A DNA stretch of 64,000 nt, taken from assembly GCA_012103455.1 (NCBI GenBank), contig WLWT01000001.1, forward strand, positions 3,169,288 to 3,233,287. The letters run 5' to 3'. This stretch comes from Gammaproteobacteria bacterium (GTDB lineage Bacteria; Pseudomonadota; Gammaproteobacteria; HK1). The notes beneath the pieces are model-generated. The model was not told the DNA's origin, did not search any database, and saw nothing but the letters and a program-made list of their open reading frames with translations. The position numbers were made by a program, and so were the translations under genes. This document shows, piece after piece, positions 21,625 to 30,197 of this stretch. Each line of letters starts with the position of its first letter. The stretch's first letter is position 1.

Positions 21625-22677
21625 TCAGTGTTTCTGGTTCAAGGCGTTGCTGACTAACCGGGCAGTCATATCAACGATTGGGATAACACGATCGTAGGGG
21701 ATACGGGTTGGACCGATGACGCCTAGCACGCCTACGCACTGCCCATCCACTTGATAAGGCATAGTCACCAGCGAGCATTCACCAAGGGTGTTGTAACCGG
21801 ACTCCTCGCCGATGAACAACTGCATTCCTTGAGCGCTCAAGGACTGATCCAACAGATGCAAGATGTCACGTTTGGTGTTGAACACATCGAACAGCTCGCG
21901 TAGCTTTTCCACCGTAGACAGCTCACCGTAATCCATGAGATTGGTTTGCCCGGTCATGACGAAATCGTCGTCCACCGGACGCTCCAGGAAGGTCTTCTCG
22001 GCCATCTCCACGGTGGCCTGCATCATTGTGTCCATATGCTCGCGCGCCTCGGATAGCTCGCGCACCAGGACTTCGCGGGCAGCATACGGATCGCGCCCAC
22101 CGAACAGCTCACTCAAGTAGTTGCCCGCCTGTTGCAGTTCACTGGCGCCGTATTGCCTGGCTGTCTCTATAATGCGGTTTTCCACCTCGTGATCATTGAT
22201 CACGAGAATCACCAACACCTGGCAGCCAGACAAAGGTAGAAATTCCACCTGCCGTAAACTCACATGACTGCTGCGCGGCAGCATAACGAGGCCAGCCAGC
22301 TTGGTGTAATCGGAGAGAATGGCCGATGCCCGCTCCACCACCCGCGCCGGTTCGGTATCCATGCCGAGTTCCTCCCGGGCCCGCTCCACGTCCTTCGCCT
22401 TAGGTGGCTCCACCGTCAGCATGGTGTCCACAAAAAGACGATAGCCTTGCACCGTGGGGACCCGGCCAGCCGAGGTATGGGGGGAGACGATAAGCCCCAG
22501 ATCTTCCAGATCGGCCATGACGTTACGAATAGTGGCCGGACTCACTCCTAGAGAGGGTTCACGAGACAGGGTTCGCGATCCAACCGGATTGCCATCACGG
22601 ATGTATTGTTCCACCAACACCTTGAGCAGATGCTGAGCGCGAGGGTTCAACGCCCCCTCGAATCGCGACTTATGCAT
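21625..22677 (-). CDS. hrcA: Heat-inducible transcription repressor HrcA
   Basis: Repressor that binds CIRCE operators and needs GroE for activity (350 aa). N-terminal winged helix (AQHLLKVLVEQYIRDGNPVGSRTLSREP ... SPATIRNVMADLEDLGLI), then a GAF-like dimerisation region and C-terminal GVLGVIGPTRIPYDRVIPIVDMTARLVSNAL. Present although enteric bacteria lack it. I searched the hrcA, grpE and dnaK upstream gaps for the CIRCE pair TTAGCACTC/GAGTGCTAA and saw none, so it may act on groE elsewhere. Confidence 0.95.
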   Translation of the reverse strand: MHKSRFEGALNPRAQHLLKVLVEQYIRDGNPVGSRTLSREPSLGVSPATIRNVMADLEDLGLIVSPHTSAGRVPTVQGYRLFVDTMLTVEPPKAKDVERAREELGMDTEPARVVERASAILSDYTKLAGLVMLPRSSHVSLRQVEFLPLSGCQVLVILVINDHEVENRIIETARQYGASELQQAGNYLSELFGGRDPYAAREVLVRELSEAREHMDTMMQATVEMAEKTFLERPVDDDFVMTGQTNLMDYGELSTVEKLRELFDVFNTKRDILHLLDQSLSAQGMQLFIGEESGYNTLGECSLVTMPYQVDGQCVGVLGVIGPTRIPYDRVIPIVDMTARLVSNALNQKH

Positions 22678-22880
22678 GAACTCCTCTGACGTTAAACAAC
22701 GTGCCGTGGAACGGTCTCAACCCTATCAGGGTCTAGTACGCACGCCAAGCGGCCACTTTCAATAATAATTTCGCGACCTCATCGCCCATGGTAAGTTCCT
22801 AGGTTTAAAAACTTCCTCGGTCTAAAAACATTGGCCTCATCAACCCCGCATCTTGCGGCGCCATCCGGGAGCTTTCGTCA

Positions 22881-24542
22881 ATGCTGACGCATCTTAGCGT
22901 GCGCGACCTTGCGATTGTCGATAGTCTCAGTGTTGAATTCGGACCTGGCCTCACCGTTCTTACGGGCGAGACCGGCGCCGGTAAATCCATCCTGATCGAC
23001 GCTTTGTCACTCACCCTGGGCGCCCGCTCCAACGCGCAGATGGTGCGGCAGGGGCAGAGCCGGGCGGAGGTGACAGCGCTATACGACATCAGCACCATCG
23101 CAGGCGTCGCGCAAAAGCTAGCCGCGCTCGAACTCAATAGCGCCGATGACGACTTGCACCTGCGGCGAACGTTGAGCGCAGATGGCCGCTCCCGCGCCTA
23201 TATCAATGGCCAGCTAGTCCCCGTGCAAATGTTAAAAGAAGTGGGCGCGGCGCTAGTGGACATCCACGGTCAACACGAACACCAGTCCCTCACCGATGGC
23301 ACTGTGCAGCGCCAGCTCCTAGACGCCTACGCCGGACATACGCAATTGGTCGATGAAACCGGGGCGGCTTACGACACTTTGCAAGCCCGACAAGAGGAAT
23401 ACGATGCTCTGGTCGGCGGTGCGGGCGATCACGAGGCCAGGCAAGCCTTGCTTGAATATCAAGTCGATGAGTTGCGGGAGCTGGCCCCCACAGCAGGGGA
23501 ATTCGAAGACTGCCGCCAAGAACTGGCCTACTTGAGCCGCGCCGTCGAGCAGCGTGAAGACGCCGGCCATGCGCTCACCGCGCTGGAAGACAATGACGAC
23601 GTCCAACGCGCCCTGGCATTGGTGAGCGCATTAGTTGATAAAACCCCCGGCCATCCACTCATACCCTGCCGCGAGTTACTTGAAACCGCCGTCATACATG
23701 TGGACGAAGCCACCACCGCACTGCGTGCTTTCACCGAACAGGAGCTACCGGATCCGGAGCGGCTAGCGGTTCTAAATGAGCGCATGGAACAGTTGCAAAA
23801 CACCGCCCGCAAACACCGCACGGCACCGGAAGCATTGCCGGACATACTGCTCACGCTGGAGCGGGAACTAGACGGCTTGATGAGCGCGAGTAACCGTCTT
23901 GGGCAACTGCAAGACGAACTAGCCCAAGCCCACACCAACTACCAAGAGGCAGCCCACAAGCTTTCCGCCTCACGGTGCCATGCCGCAGCGGCCCTAGGCG
24001 AGGCGATCAGCGCTCATATGCAAGAACTCGGCATGCCCTCAGGACGCTGTGAAGTGGCCATAACCACGGTTGATGATCGGATACGCCGGCACGGCCACGA
24101 TAGGGTTGAACTGAAAGTCGCCATCAATCCTGGCGCGTCAATGCAAGCGCTCGCCCGGGTGGCCTCGGGCGGCGAGTTATCCAGGGTGAGCCTGGCGGTG
24201 CAAGTGGTTCTCGCCGGCGTTTCCGCCGTTCCCACCCTCATATTCGACGAGGTCGATGTGGGCGTGGGCGGCCGGGTTGCCGAAATCGTCGGCAAGCAAC
24301 TAAGGACCGTGGCCGCCTCCCGCCAAGTCCTGTGCGTCACTCATCTGGCGCAAGTCGCCTGTCAAGGCAACGGCCACCTGAGAGTTGCAAAGCGCACCGA
24401 TGGCGAACGGGTGCAAACAGTACTCGAGCAACTCGATGCCAAGGCCCGCATAGCCGAGGTTGCCAGAATGCTGGGTGGTGTTGAAATCACTAAGCGCACC
24501 CTTGCCCATGCACGGGAGATGTTAAAAGCGGGTGCGCGATAG
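22881..24542 (+). CDS. recN: DNA repair protein RecN
   Basis: SMC-like ATPase of recombinational double-strand-break repair (553 aa). Walker A GETGAGKSILIDALSLTLGARS, central coiled-coil stretches, signature ASGGELSRVSLAVQVVL, Walker B PTLIFDEVDVGVGGRVAEIVG and the CVTHLAQVA switch region are all visible. Divergent from hrcA across about 200 bp. I saw no LexA box (CTGT-N8-ACAG) there, unlike the strongly SOS-controlled recN of E. coli. Confidence 0.96.
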   Translation: MLTHLSVRDLAIVDSLSVEFGPGLTVLTGETGAGKSILIDALSLTLGARSNAQMVRQGQSRAEVTALYDISTIAGVAQKLAALELNSADDDLHLRRTLSADGRSRAYINGQLVPVQMLKEVGAALVDIHGQHEHQSLTDGTVQRQLLDAYAGHTQLVDETGAAYDTLQARQEEYDALVGGAGDHEARQALLEYQVDELRELAPTAGEFEDCRQELAYLSRAVEQREDAGHALTALEDNDDVQRALALVSALVDKTPGHPLIPCRELLETAVIHVDEATTALRAFTEQELPDPERLAVLNERMEQLQNTARKHRTAPEALPDILLTLERELDGLMSASNRLGQLQDELAQAHTNYQEAAHKLSASRCHAAAALGEAISAHMQELGMPSGRCEVAITTVDDRIRRHGHDRVELKVAINPGASMQALARVASGGELSRVSLAVQVVLAGVSAVPTLIFDEVDVGVGGRVAEIVGKQLRTVAASRQVLCVTHLAQVACQGNGHLRVAKRTDGERVQTVLEQLDAKARIAEVARMLGGVEITKRTLAHAREMLKAGAR

Positions 24543-24587
24543 ACGGGGCGGAACCCACCATCCACGCAGGTCCTCTATAATAAAGTC

Positions 24588-25448
24588 ATGCAAACCTTGA
24601 GATTCACCAGCGGCCTGCTCGTGGCCGCAACGCTTAGCGCCTGCTCTTTTTTACATGACGTACCTGGCGTCTATCGCATCGACATCCAGCAAGGCAACGT
24701 CATCGAAGAAGAAATGCTGCAGCGGCTCGAACTCGGCATGTCCAAACGCAAAGTGCGCTTCATCTTGGGAACGCCCCTGCTGAGCGACGCTTTTCACCCG
24801 GATCGCTGGGACTACGTGTACACCTATAAAGAAGGAGGTGGAGAATTCGTCCAGCGCAACATCTCTATTTTCTTTGCAGACGATGTCCTTGCTGAAGTCG
24901 CTGGCGATATCAAGCTGAGCCCGCGGCAGGCCGAACCCCCGCCTAAACGGCGCGATCAGATCGTCAAAGTAGAAGGTCCGGGTGAGAGCCAGGGCATACT
25001 TTCAGGACTGCCCAATCCGTTTGCGCGCGACCTAGACGAAGAACCCCGTAAACGCAAGAGCGCCACGTGGACGCGGGCAACACGCCAGCAAGAGAGCGAA
25101 TCTTCTGCCAAATCATCGAATAGTATTTGGCAGCGCTTAACCGCTTCCGAGCAAGACGAGGATGATGAAGCCGCACAGCCGCTCGCAACCAGAACTCCCG
25201 CCCAGGATGGCGAAGACACATCGGCTAAGAGCAACGCCGAGATCAACATCGAGGCCGAGCAACGTACTTCAGCGGACGTTCAAGCGAAAGAGGCCCGACA
25301 GGGCGAGACTGCGCAAGTGGCCACCGGCGATGCCACACAAAGTGGCGGTATCTTCTCCAGAATCCGTGAGCGCTTCAGCCTGCCTGAAGGCGCAGGCGAT
25401 CTCATCACCATCAAACCACCGCCGGAGGATGAGAACGATAGGCAGTAA
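24588..25448 (+). CDS. bamE: Outer membrane assembly lipoprotein BamE with long C-terminal extension
   Basis: Lipoprotein component of the BAM complex that inserts beta-barrel proteins in the outer membrane. Signal peptide with lipobox LSAC (Cys about residue 19), then the SmpA/OmlA domain (residues 25-110: VYRIDIQQGNVIEEEMLQRLELGMSKRKVRFILGTP and WDYVYTY). The protein is 286 aa against the usual 110-180. After residue 115 it continues as a charged, low-complexity tail rich in Glu, Ser, Ala and Gln, ending in IFSRIRERFSLPEGAGDLITIKPP. It is convergent with rnfH, 2 bp apart. Its position next to recN, rnfH/ratA and smpB is the standard gammaproteobacterial arrangement. Confidence 0.93.
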   Translation: MQTLRFTSGLLVAATLSACSFLHDVPGVYRIDIQQGNVIEEEMLQRLELGMSKRKVRFILGTPLLSDAFHPDRWDYVYTYKEGGGEFVQRNISIFFADDVLAEVAGDIKLSPRQAEPPPKRRDQIVKVEGPGESQGILSGLPNPFARDLDEEPRKRKSATWTRATRQQESESSAKSSNSIWQRLTASEQDEDDEAAQPLATRTPAQDGEDTSAKSNAEINIEAEQRTSADVQAKEARQGETAQVATGDATQSGGIFSRIRERFSLPEGAGDLITIKPPPEDENDRQ

Positions 25449-25450
25449 AC

Positions 25451-25738
25451 TCAAGCACCGCGTTGGCGGGCCGCGGCCCGTCTGCGCTGCTCTCTAGGCT
25501 CGATCATCAAGGGACGGTAGATCTCGACCCGGTCACCTGGCTCTAATTCGTAATCCAAAGAGACCACCTCTGCGTATACCCCGATGGCGGTGCGCGCCAA
25601 ATCTATAGCGGGGTATCGCTCAAGAATACCGGACGCCAAAATCGCCTCGCGCGCGCTCGTCCCGGCGGTCACTTGAAGGTCCACCACAGTTTGCTCACCG
25701 GGTAGCGCATAAACCACTTGCACATCAATACTTGCCAT
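25451..25738 (-). CDS. rnfH: RnfH-family ubiquitin-like protein
   Basis: Small beta-grasp protein (95 aa) of the RnfH/YfjF family; the molecular role is not settled. Conserved VVYALPGEQTVVDLQVTAGTSAREAILASGI ... VGVYAEVVSLDYELEPGDRVEIYRPLMIEPREQRRRAA-type sequence. The ATG at 25738 (MASIDVQVVYAL) is the family start and overlaps the ratA 3' end by 14 nt. An upstream in-frame ATG would add 32 unrelated residues inside ratA. Confidence 0.92.
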   Translation of the reverse strand: MASIDVQVVYALPGEQTVVDLQVTAGTSAREAILASGILERYPAIDLARTAIGVYAEVVSLDYELEPGDRVEIYRPLMIEPREQRRRAAARQRGA

Positions 25739-26162
25739 ACAATTGCCAAGCCCTGCGGCTAAATGCATTGACCATGGTGCCTGCAATCTCGTTGAACACC
25801 GGACCGAATGTAGCCGCGACAATACGGGAGACAAACTCGAAATTGAGATTTAAGCTGATGAAGCAAGCATGCCCGCCACGTTCATGAAACATCCACCGGC
25901 CATCCAGGCTGCGAAACGGTCCTTCCACGAGTTCAATATCGATACACCGATTCGGCGTTAGCTTATTTAGAGTAGTAAAGCGCTTGCTAAACGGACCCTT
26001 GGCCACCTCAAGACTCGCCCGCATGGAACACTCGTTGCTTTCGTGCACCACAGAACGCCGGCACCAAGGTAAAAAATATTGATACGCTGACACGTCCGCC
26101 ACTAGCGCAAACATCTGCGATTGCGAAAACTGCACTAGATTACTGCGGCGTACAACAGTCAC
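25725..26162 (-). CDS. ratA: RatA-type START/polyketide-cyclase-like protein
   Basis: A START-fold protein (145 aa) of the RatA/Coq10 family. E. coli RatA is reported to bind the 50S subunit, while relatives act in ubiquinone trafficking, so the exact role is open. Family features: YQYFLPWCRRSVV near the N terminus, FTTLNKLTPNRCIDIELVEGPFRSLDGRWMF in the middle and RIVAATFGPVFNEIAGTMVNAFSRRA at the C terminus. Pairs with rnfH and diverges from smpB. Confidence 0.92.
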   Translation of the reverse strand: MTVVRRSNLVQFSQSQMFALVADVSAYQYFLPWCRRSVVHESNECSMRASLEVAKGPFSKRFTTLNKLTPNRCIDIELVEGPFRSLDGRWMFHERGGHACFISLNLNFEFVSRIVAATFGPVFNEIAGTMVNAFSRRAWQLYGKY

Positions 26163-26287
26163 GGATAGGCGGCTCCAGATGGGCGTCGCGAGCCTATAAG
26201 CGATTTCTTAGGCGGCGTGTTAAAAAGCGTGTGATGTTATCATAGGTGCCGCCCCTATTCCTTGCGTGACCTCCGGATAAGCCTTGC

Positions 26288-26761
26288 GTGGCCAAAAAGA
26301 GCAAAAGCCCATCGCCCGCTACCATCGCCGTCAACAAGAAGGCGCGGCATGATTATTTCCTGGAACAGTCGCTTGAAGCCGGGCTCGCCCTAGAAGGCTG
26401 GGAGGTCAAATCATTACGCGAGGGCCGGATCAACCTCAAAGAAGGGTATGTCATCTTGCGCGGCGGCGAAGCCTATCTGTTCGGCGCTCACATCTCGCCG
26501 CTCCCCTCAGCCTCCACCCACGTCAACCCTGATCCTGTGCGCACCCGCAAGCTGCTCCTGCACCGGCCGGAGATCAGCCGGCTGATCGGCGCAGTCGAGC
26601 GGCGCGGTTACACCGTGGTGCCTACCCGCATGTACTGGAAACATGGCCGCGCCAAACTGGAAGTGACACTTGGCAAAGGCAAGAAGCAGCATGACAAGCG
26701 CGCAACGGAGCGCGAACGCGATTGGCAGCGCGAGAAGTCAAGGCTGCTCAAAGCCGGCTAA
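26288..26761 (+). CDS. smpB: SsrA-binding protein SmpB
   Basis: Binds tmRNA and delivers it to stalled ribosomes (157 aa). OB-fold core with [43 protein letters not shown], and a basic C-terminal tail ([25 protein letters not shown]) that enters the mRNA channel. Starts with GTG. It sits 120 bp upstream of its RNA partner ssrA on the same strand. Confidence 0.97.
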   Translation: MAKKSKSPSPATIAVNKKARHDYFLEQSLEAGLALEGWEVKSLREGRINLKEGYVILRGGEAYLFGAHISPLPSASTHVNPDPVRTRKLLLHRPEISRLIGAVERRGYTVVPTRMYWKHGRAKLEVTLGKGKKQHDKRATERERDWQREKSRLLKAG

Positions 26762-26830
26762 CGCGAGCACGTCCACCGCCAGCCTAGCGAACTGCACCTA
26801 CAAGGTCATCCTTGGATCTTGCACGAATCA

Positions 26831-26859
26831 TTCCGATCGACCGGCGCTGGGTGTATCAT
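26831..26859 (+). promoter_or_regulatory. Probable sigma-70 promoter of ssrA
   Basis: -35 TTCCGA (26831-26836), a 17-nt spacer and -10 TATCAT (26854-26859), 22 nt before the mature tmRNA 5' end. The -10 matches the consensus at five of six positions; the -35 is weak. Confidence 0.5.
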
Positions 26860-26880
26860 CCCCACCTACCTTAACTTTTT

Positions 26881-27236
26881 GGGGGCGACATGGTTTCGAC
26901 GTGGGTAGCGAAACCGGAGGTGCATGCCGAGGTGCGGGATCCTCGTAAAACATCTTGCAAACCAAGTTAGTTGCCAACGACGACAACTACGCTCTAGCCG
27001 CTTAAGGCTAGCCTCTGACCGCCGTGTGCCTGTGCGCTGCGGGTTTCAGGGGTCACCACTACACGGGATCGCCGCAAAGCCTGCCCCAGGTGTAGCCGCT
27101 AAAACCCATAGGGGATCGCCGCTTCGTAGCCCTGTACGCCGGGACGCGGGCGGTTAAAACTCAATGGCGCACTAAGCATGTAGAGCCGATGGCGGAGTAC
27201 TTGCGGACGCGGGTTCGATTCCCGCCGCCTCCACCA
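26881..27236 (+). ncRNA. ssrA: Transfer-messenger RNA (tmRNA)
   Basis: One-piece tmRNA (356 nt) for ribosome rescue. The 5' GGGGGCG pairs with CGCCTCC before the 3' ACCA (one G-U pair), forming the tRNA-like acceptor stem, and the T arm GGTTCGATTCC is present. The tag reading frame encodes ANDDNYALAA followed by TAA (around 26971-27003), the tag used by pseudomonads. Its last 23 nt are duplicated exactly at 36383-36405, so the gene is the integration site of the following island and is left intact by it. Confidence 0.96.
27214..27236 (+). repeat. Left attachment-site copy (3' end of ssrA)
   Basis: The last 23 bases of ssrA, from TTCGATTCC to CCACCA. An exact copy in the same orientation is at 36383-36405. 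Integrases of P4-like islands commonly use this T-arm/acceptor segment of tmRNA as core site. Confidence 0.85.
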
Positions 27237-27308
27237 AACTCTGGGGTGTTCACCCCATCAAAATCAAACACTTAACCGATTGCCATCCATGCTCAACTGG
27301 GCACGGAT

Positions 27309-27340
27309 GAGCATGGGTTGGTCAGCATTTTGGTCAACAT
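27309..27340 (+). repeat. Left copy of a 32-bp direct repeat near the island end
   Basis: Thirty-two bases (beginning GAGCATGGGTTGG, ending TTTTGGTCAACAT) that recur at 39687-39718 with two mismatches. Each copy is preceded by a CCATCCATG-based inverted repeat (perfect on the right, degenerate here). Internal near-repeats TTGGTCA and TTTTGGTCA look like integrase arm-binding sites; that role is inferred. The 27237-27473 gap shows no gene. Confidence 0.7.
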
Positions 27341-27473
27341 ATGTTACATACACGCGGAGTCGCGCCTCCGGCACTGCCAGATTATCTATCACAGAACACA
27401 GGTTGATGCTTGCTTTTCTATCACTCGTAGATTATTGTATTGACAGGTTTTCCGTCACTGCAAGGATATTCCG

Positions 27474-27767
27474 ATGGAATCTCAAGCAACAACACTGCCT
27501 GGAGCCGCCCAGCTAAGTGCGAAGGAAATGGTCATTAACGCTCTTGCGAAGATTCGTGCTCAAGAGACGGACGAGGTGTTTTCGGATCTATCGGGAGACG
27601 GTGATGGCGCCCTTATCGATTCCAAGGAAGCAGAGGTAATTATCTCGGTACTGCAGGTTCAGCTTGAACTTGACCTCGGTCAAGTTGAAGACATCGGCGA
27701 CTGCGACGAGATAACTCTGGACCTCCTAGCCGCGCACATCGAACGATGCCAAGGAGTTGGGCAATGA
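27474..27767 (+). CDS. Acyl-carrier-protein-like protein
   Basis: A small acidic helical protein (97 aa). Its centre contains LIDSKEAEVIISVLQVQLELDLG, matching the carrier-protein pattern in which a conserved DS serine carries 4'-phosphopantetheine at the start of helix II. Beyond that motif the similarity is loose. Support comes from context: the next-but-one gene encoded a holo-ACP synthase, the enzyme that loads such carriers. AAGGA precedes the start ATG. Its stop overlaps the start of the next gene (ATGA), so the two are translationally coupled. First gene of the island cluster; what acyl or aminoacyl group it carries is unknown. Confidence 0.65.
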   Translation: MESQATTLPGAAQLSAKEMVINALAKIRAQETDEVFSDLSGDGDGALIDSKEAEVIISVLQVQLELDLGQVEDIGDCDEITLDLLAAHIERCQGVGQ

Positions 27768-28618
27768 GCCTGAGTATATCTGGTGAAAATCTGTCCCAAA
27801 CTTGGGGATTTGCGTTTCAAGCCTTGTTGGCCCAACCCGGCGCTCATTGCGCCAACCTCTTTGTCGCAATTGAAAACCCACTCGTTGAAGACCCGGCGAT
27901 TCGCAACAACCTTGACGCTTTCCTCGCCGCTCGCCGAAAAGACAATATCGATGGAAAACAGCCGGTTCAAAGCATCAAGACGGTGGCGAACACCATCTTC
28001 CCGAGTGCGTACTACCGGCCTCACCTCGAAGGAGACGCCCGGAATCACCTCTACAAATTGGCGAAACGGTCGGAAGAAAAGCGTCGTGGCGTGAGTGCCA
28101 ATCGAAGGGGAACCTACTTTGACCGCCTTATTTCTTGGCCGGGCGTCGGGGACACGACGGCGTTGAACCAACTTGAACTGACGGTAGAGAAGCTACGTGC
28201 ATATCGCCAGAGGTCCACGAAAACTGCCAATAATTTGGAGATCTCGATTGAAGCACCAAGGGACGATTTGGATGCGGCCCACAGCCTTTCGGTTTTCCGA
28301 CCGGAGTTCGACTCGAAGCAATTGATGGGATTTCCCTGCTTGAGTCACATTAGTTTTAGTCTGATGAATGGCCGGCTGCATATGGCGGCCGTCTATCGTA
28401 ACCACTACTTCTTGAGACGCGCTTACGGCAACTACGTCGGACTCGCTCGCGTACTTGATTTTCTAAGCCGGGAATCTGGCTGGCCAACGGGTGAATTGAC
28501 CTGTCTTTCGACGCATGCGACTGCGGAACTAGGAAAAGGAAAAGGCTTCGGAAAAGGAAATCTCACAACCTTAGCCAAGTCCTGTTCACCGAACGACCCA
28601 CGCCAATGCGCCGCATAG
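27764..28618 (+). CDS. Thymidylate-synthase-like protein
   Basis: A protein of 284 aa whose C-terminal half resembles thymidylate synthase. GFPCLSHISFSLMNGRLHMA fits the catalytic-Cys block (PCH... with a Cys in the same place). RNHYFLRRAYGNYVGLARVLDFLSRESG fits the helix that follows RSxDxxLGxPFN in true enzymes, although that motif is altered. The expected His after the catalytic Cys is missing, and key folate and dUMP residues are not obvious, so ordinary dTMP synthesis is unlikely. TS-like proteins in phages and islands can make modified pyrimidines. Start ATG at 27764 overlaps the preceding stop. The stop lies within 18 nt of the next gene's start. Confidence 0.65.
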   Translation: MSLSISGENLSQTWGFAFQALLAQPGAHCANLFVAIENPLVEDPAIRNNLDAFLAARRKDNIDGKQPVQSIKTVANTIFPSAYYRPHLEGDARNHLYKLAKRSEEKRRGVSANRRGTYFDRLISWPGVGDTTALNQLELTVEKLRAYRQRSTKTANNLEISIEAPRDDLDAAHSLSVFRPEFDSKQLMGFPCLSHISFSLMNGRLHMAAVYRNHYFLRRAYGNYVGLARVLDFLSRESGWPTGELTCLSTHATAELGKGKGFGKGNLTTLAKSCSPNDPRQCAA

Positions 28619-28993
28619 AACGCGACGAAACCGATATGGCGGATCATCTCTACAACATTATTCGCTCAAGGCGCGAGTGTCCGATCTGTTGTGGGGTGGA
28701 TGTCATCGACCTAGGGCCGTTCGAACGTCAACTAAGAGTAGGCGGCACGGCGTTCTTAGAGCGCATCTACACGCCTAATGAACTGGAGTACTGCGGCAGC
28801 AGAAGCAAGTCGCTTGCTGGAAGATTTGCTGCGAAAGAAGCGGCAGCCAAAGCGCTAGGAACCGGCGTTCGCGGCTTCAATTGGACGGACATCGAAGTGG
28901 CTAGGAATAAGGGAGAGCGCCCGACTCTGGTTTTCCACGGCAAGGCAGCCGCGATAGCTAGCACATTCGGAATGTGCTCATGGCTACTTACTA

Positions 28994-30094
28994 CTTCGGC
29001 AAAAAATTACCCGACACAAATTAATAAAATGTGTTATAGTGATGCTATGAAAAAGACAGACGGTCGCTCACTGCCCCATTCCGCGCGAGAAGCCATCCGC
29101 AGGCACGCGGTTGCGCAAGTATTATCGGGTGAAAGCCCTGAAAAAGTAATTAAAGCCCGCGGATTTCATCGTTCTTGCATTGACGATTGGTTATCCAGAT
29201 ATGAGCAAGGTGGTGAACAGGCGCTGTCCACCGGCAAGATCACGGGTCGCCCAAGAAATTTCCCGATGAATATGCGGATCGCTTACGTGAACTAGTTAAA
29301 ACGAATCCGTTGCAATTGGATTTTCACGATGCCTTGTGGACACGCTCGATGATTCAGATATGACTGAAAGATAAATTTGGCATCGAGGTCAGCGAGCGCT
29401 CGGTGGGCAATAGCCTGTCTCGTTTGGGGATGAGTGCGCAGCGCCCTGGGTTTAAGGCATACGAGCAAAACCCTGATCAGGTTAAGGTATGGTTAAAAGA
29501 AACTTGGCCTGAAGTACAACGAGAAGCGAAAAGGCGGCGAGCGCGGGTCTATTTTGGCGACGAATCGACGATCCGGTCGGATTATCATCGTGGTACCACT
29601 TGGGGGGTACGGGGTGATACGCCAGTTGTAGCGAAAACGGGTCGGCGCTTTAGCGTGAATAGGCTGTCAGCCGTTTCGCCGAAAGGTCACCTGCGTTTCA
29701 TGGTAACTGAATCACGGGTAACCGCAGACGTTTTTATCGACTTTCTAAGGCGTTTGTTGCACAACGCCAAGCGATCGGTCTATTTGATTGTTGATGGCCA
29801 TCGAATTCATCGAGCCAAGAAAGTGCAAGAATTTGTCCGCAATAGCCAAGGTAAGCTCACGTTAGTATGGTTACCGCCGTATTCACCGGAACTCAATCCT
29901 GATGAGCTAGTATGGCATCATGTAAAAAGCCAACGAATTGGGCGGACAGTGGTGGCTACAAAGGAGCAACTGATGGCCTTGGCTCGTTCGGTGTTGCACT
30001 CACTGCAACAGAATACGCAAATAATTAAACGGTTTTTCTATGAAAAGCATGTCAGATATATTCTGAATTAATGTCGGGTAATTTTTTTCCGAAT
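28994..30094 (+). mobile_element. IS630-family insertion sequence (1101 bp)
   Basis: Ends are CTTCGGCAAAAAATTACCCG (left) and its inverted near-match on the right, CTATTCGG-like, reading ATTCGGAAAAAAATTACCCG on the other strand. It is flanked by TA on both sides (28992-28993 and 30095-30096), the target dinucleotide duplicated by IS630/Tc1-type elements. Excision of the element and one TA restores the acpS frame, which fixes the borders. Confidence 0.88.
29047..30071 (+). pseudogene. IS630-family transposase, frameshifted with an internal stop
   Basis: The N-terminal helix-turn-helix part (HSAREAIRRHAVAQVLSGESPEKVIKARGFHRSCIDDWLSRY) reads from ATG 29047. Near 29250 the similarity jumps to another frame (KFPDEYADRLRELVKTN), and in that frame a TGA occurs at 29361. 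The DDE catalytic part is then open: FGDEST, VDGHRIHRAKK and LPPYSPELNPDELVWHHVK. Two lesions rather than a single slippery site suggest a dead copy that can move only with help in trans. Confidence 0.85.
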
Positions 30095-30197
30095 TAGTAG
30101 CATTAGTCATAGCGAGAATACAGCTATCGCCTTCGTAATTGGCTTGGCAGACGGCTCCCCGCAAGCAAACTAAGAACCGATCATCAGGAGGAATATT

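Larger units (their letters stand above)
28636..30173 (+). pseudogene. acpS: Holo-ACP synthase, split by an IS630 insertion
   Basis: An AcpS-type 4'-phosphopantetheinyl transferase. The N-terminal part (to 28993) shows GVDVIDLGPFERQL (metal-binding Asp), FLERIYTPNELEYC and SLAGRFAAKEAAAKALGTG, the family core. Removing 28994-30094 plus one TA and reading on from 30097 restores the frame exactly and gives SSISHSENTAIAFVIGLADG, the AcpS C-terminal motif, then TAA at 30171. The restored gene encodes 144 aa (or 154 from an ATG at 28606 that overlaps the previous gene). As it stands the product loses its C-terminal strand and is probably inactive, so the adjacent carrier protein depends on another transferase or is not loaded. 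Confidence 0.88.

Noticed and set aside
20670..22880. CIRCE operator or LexA box for hrcA, grpE, dnaK or recN
   Set aside because: No TTAGCACTC/GAGTGCTAA pair and no CTGT-N8-ACAG were found by eye in the three gaps, so nothing is annotated.
27240..27262. Terminator hairpin after ssrA (TGGGGTG TT CACCCCA)
   Set aside because: The stem is only 7 bp and is followed by TCAAAATC rather than a T-run, so rho-independent termination is not supported.
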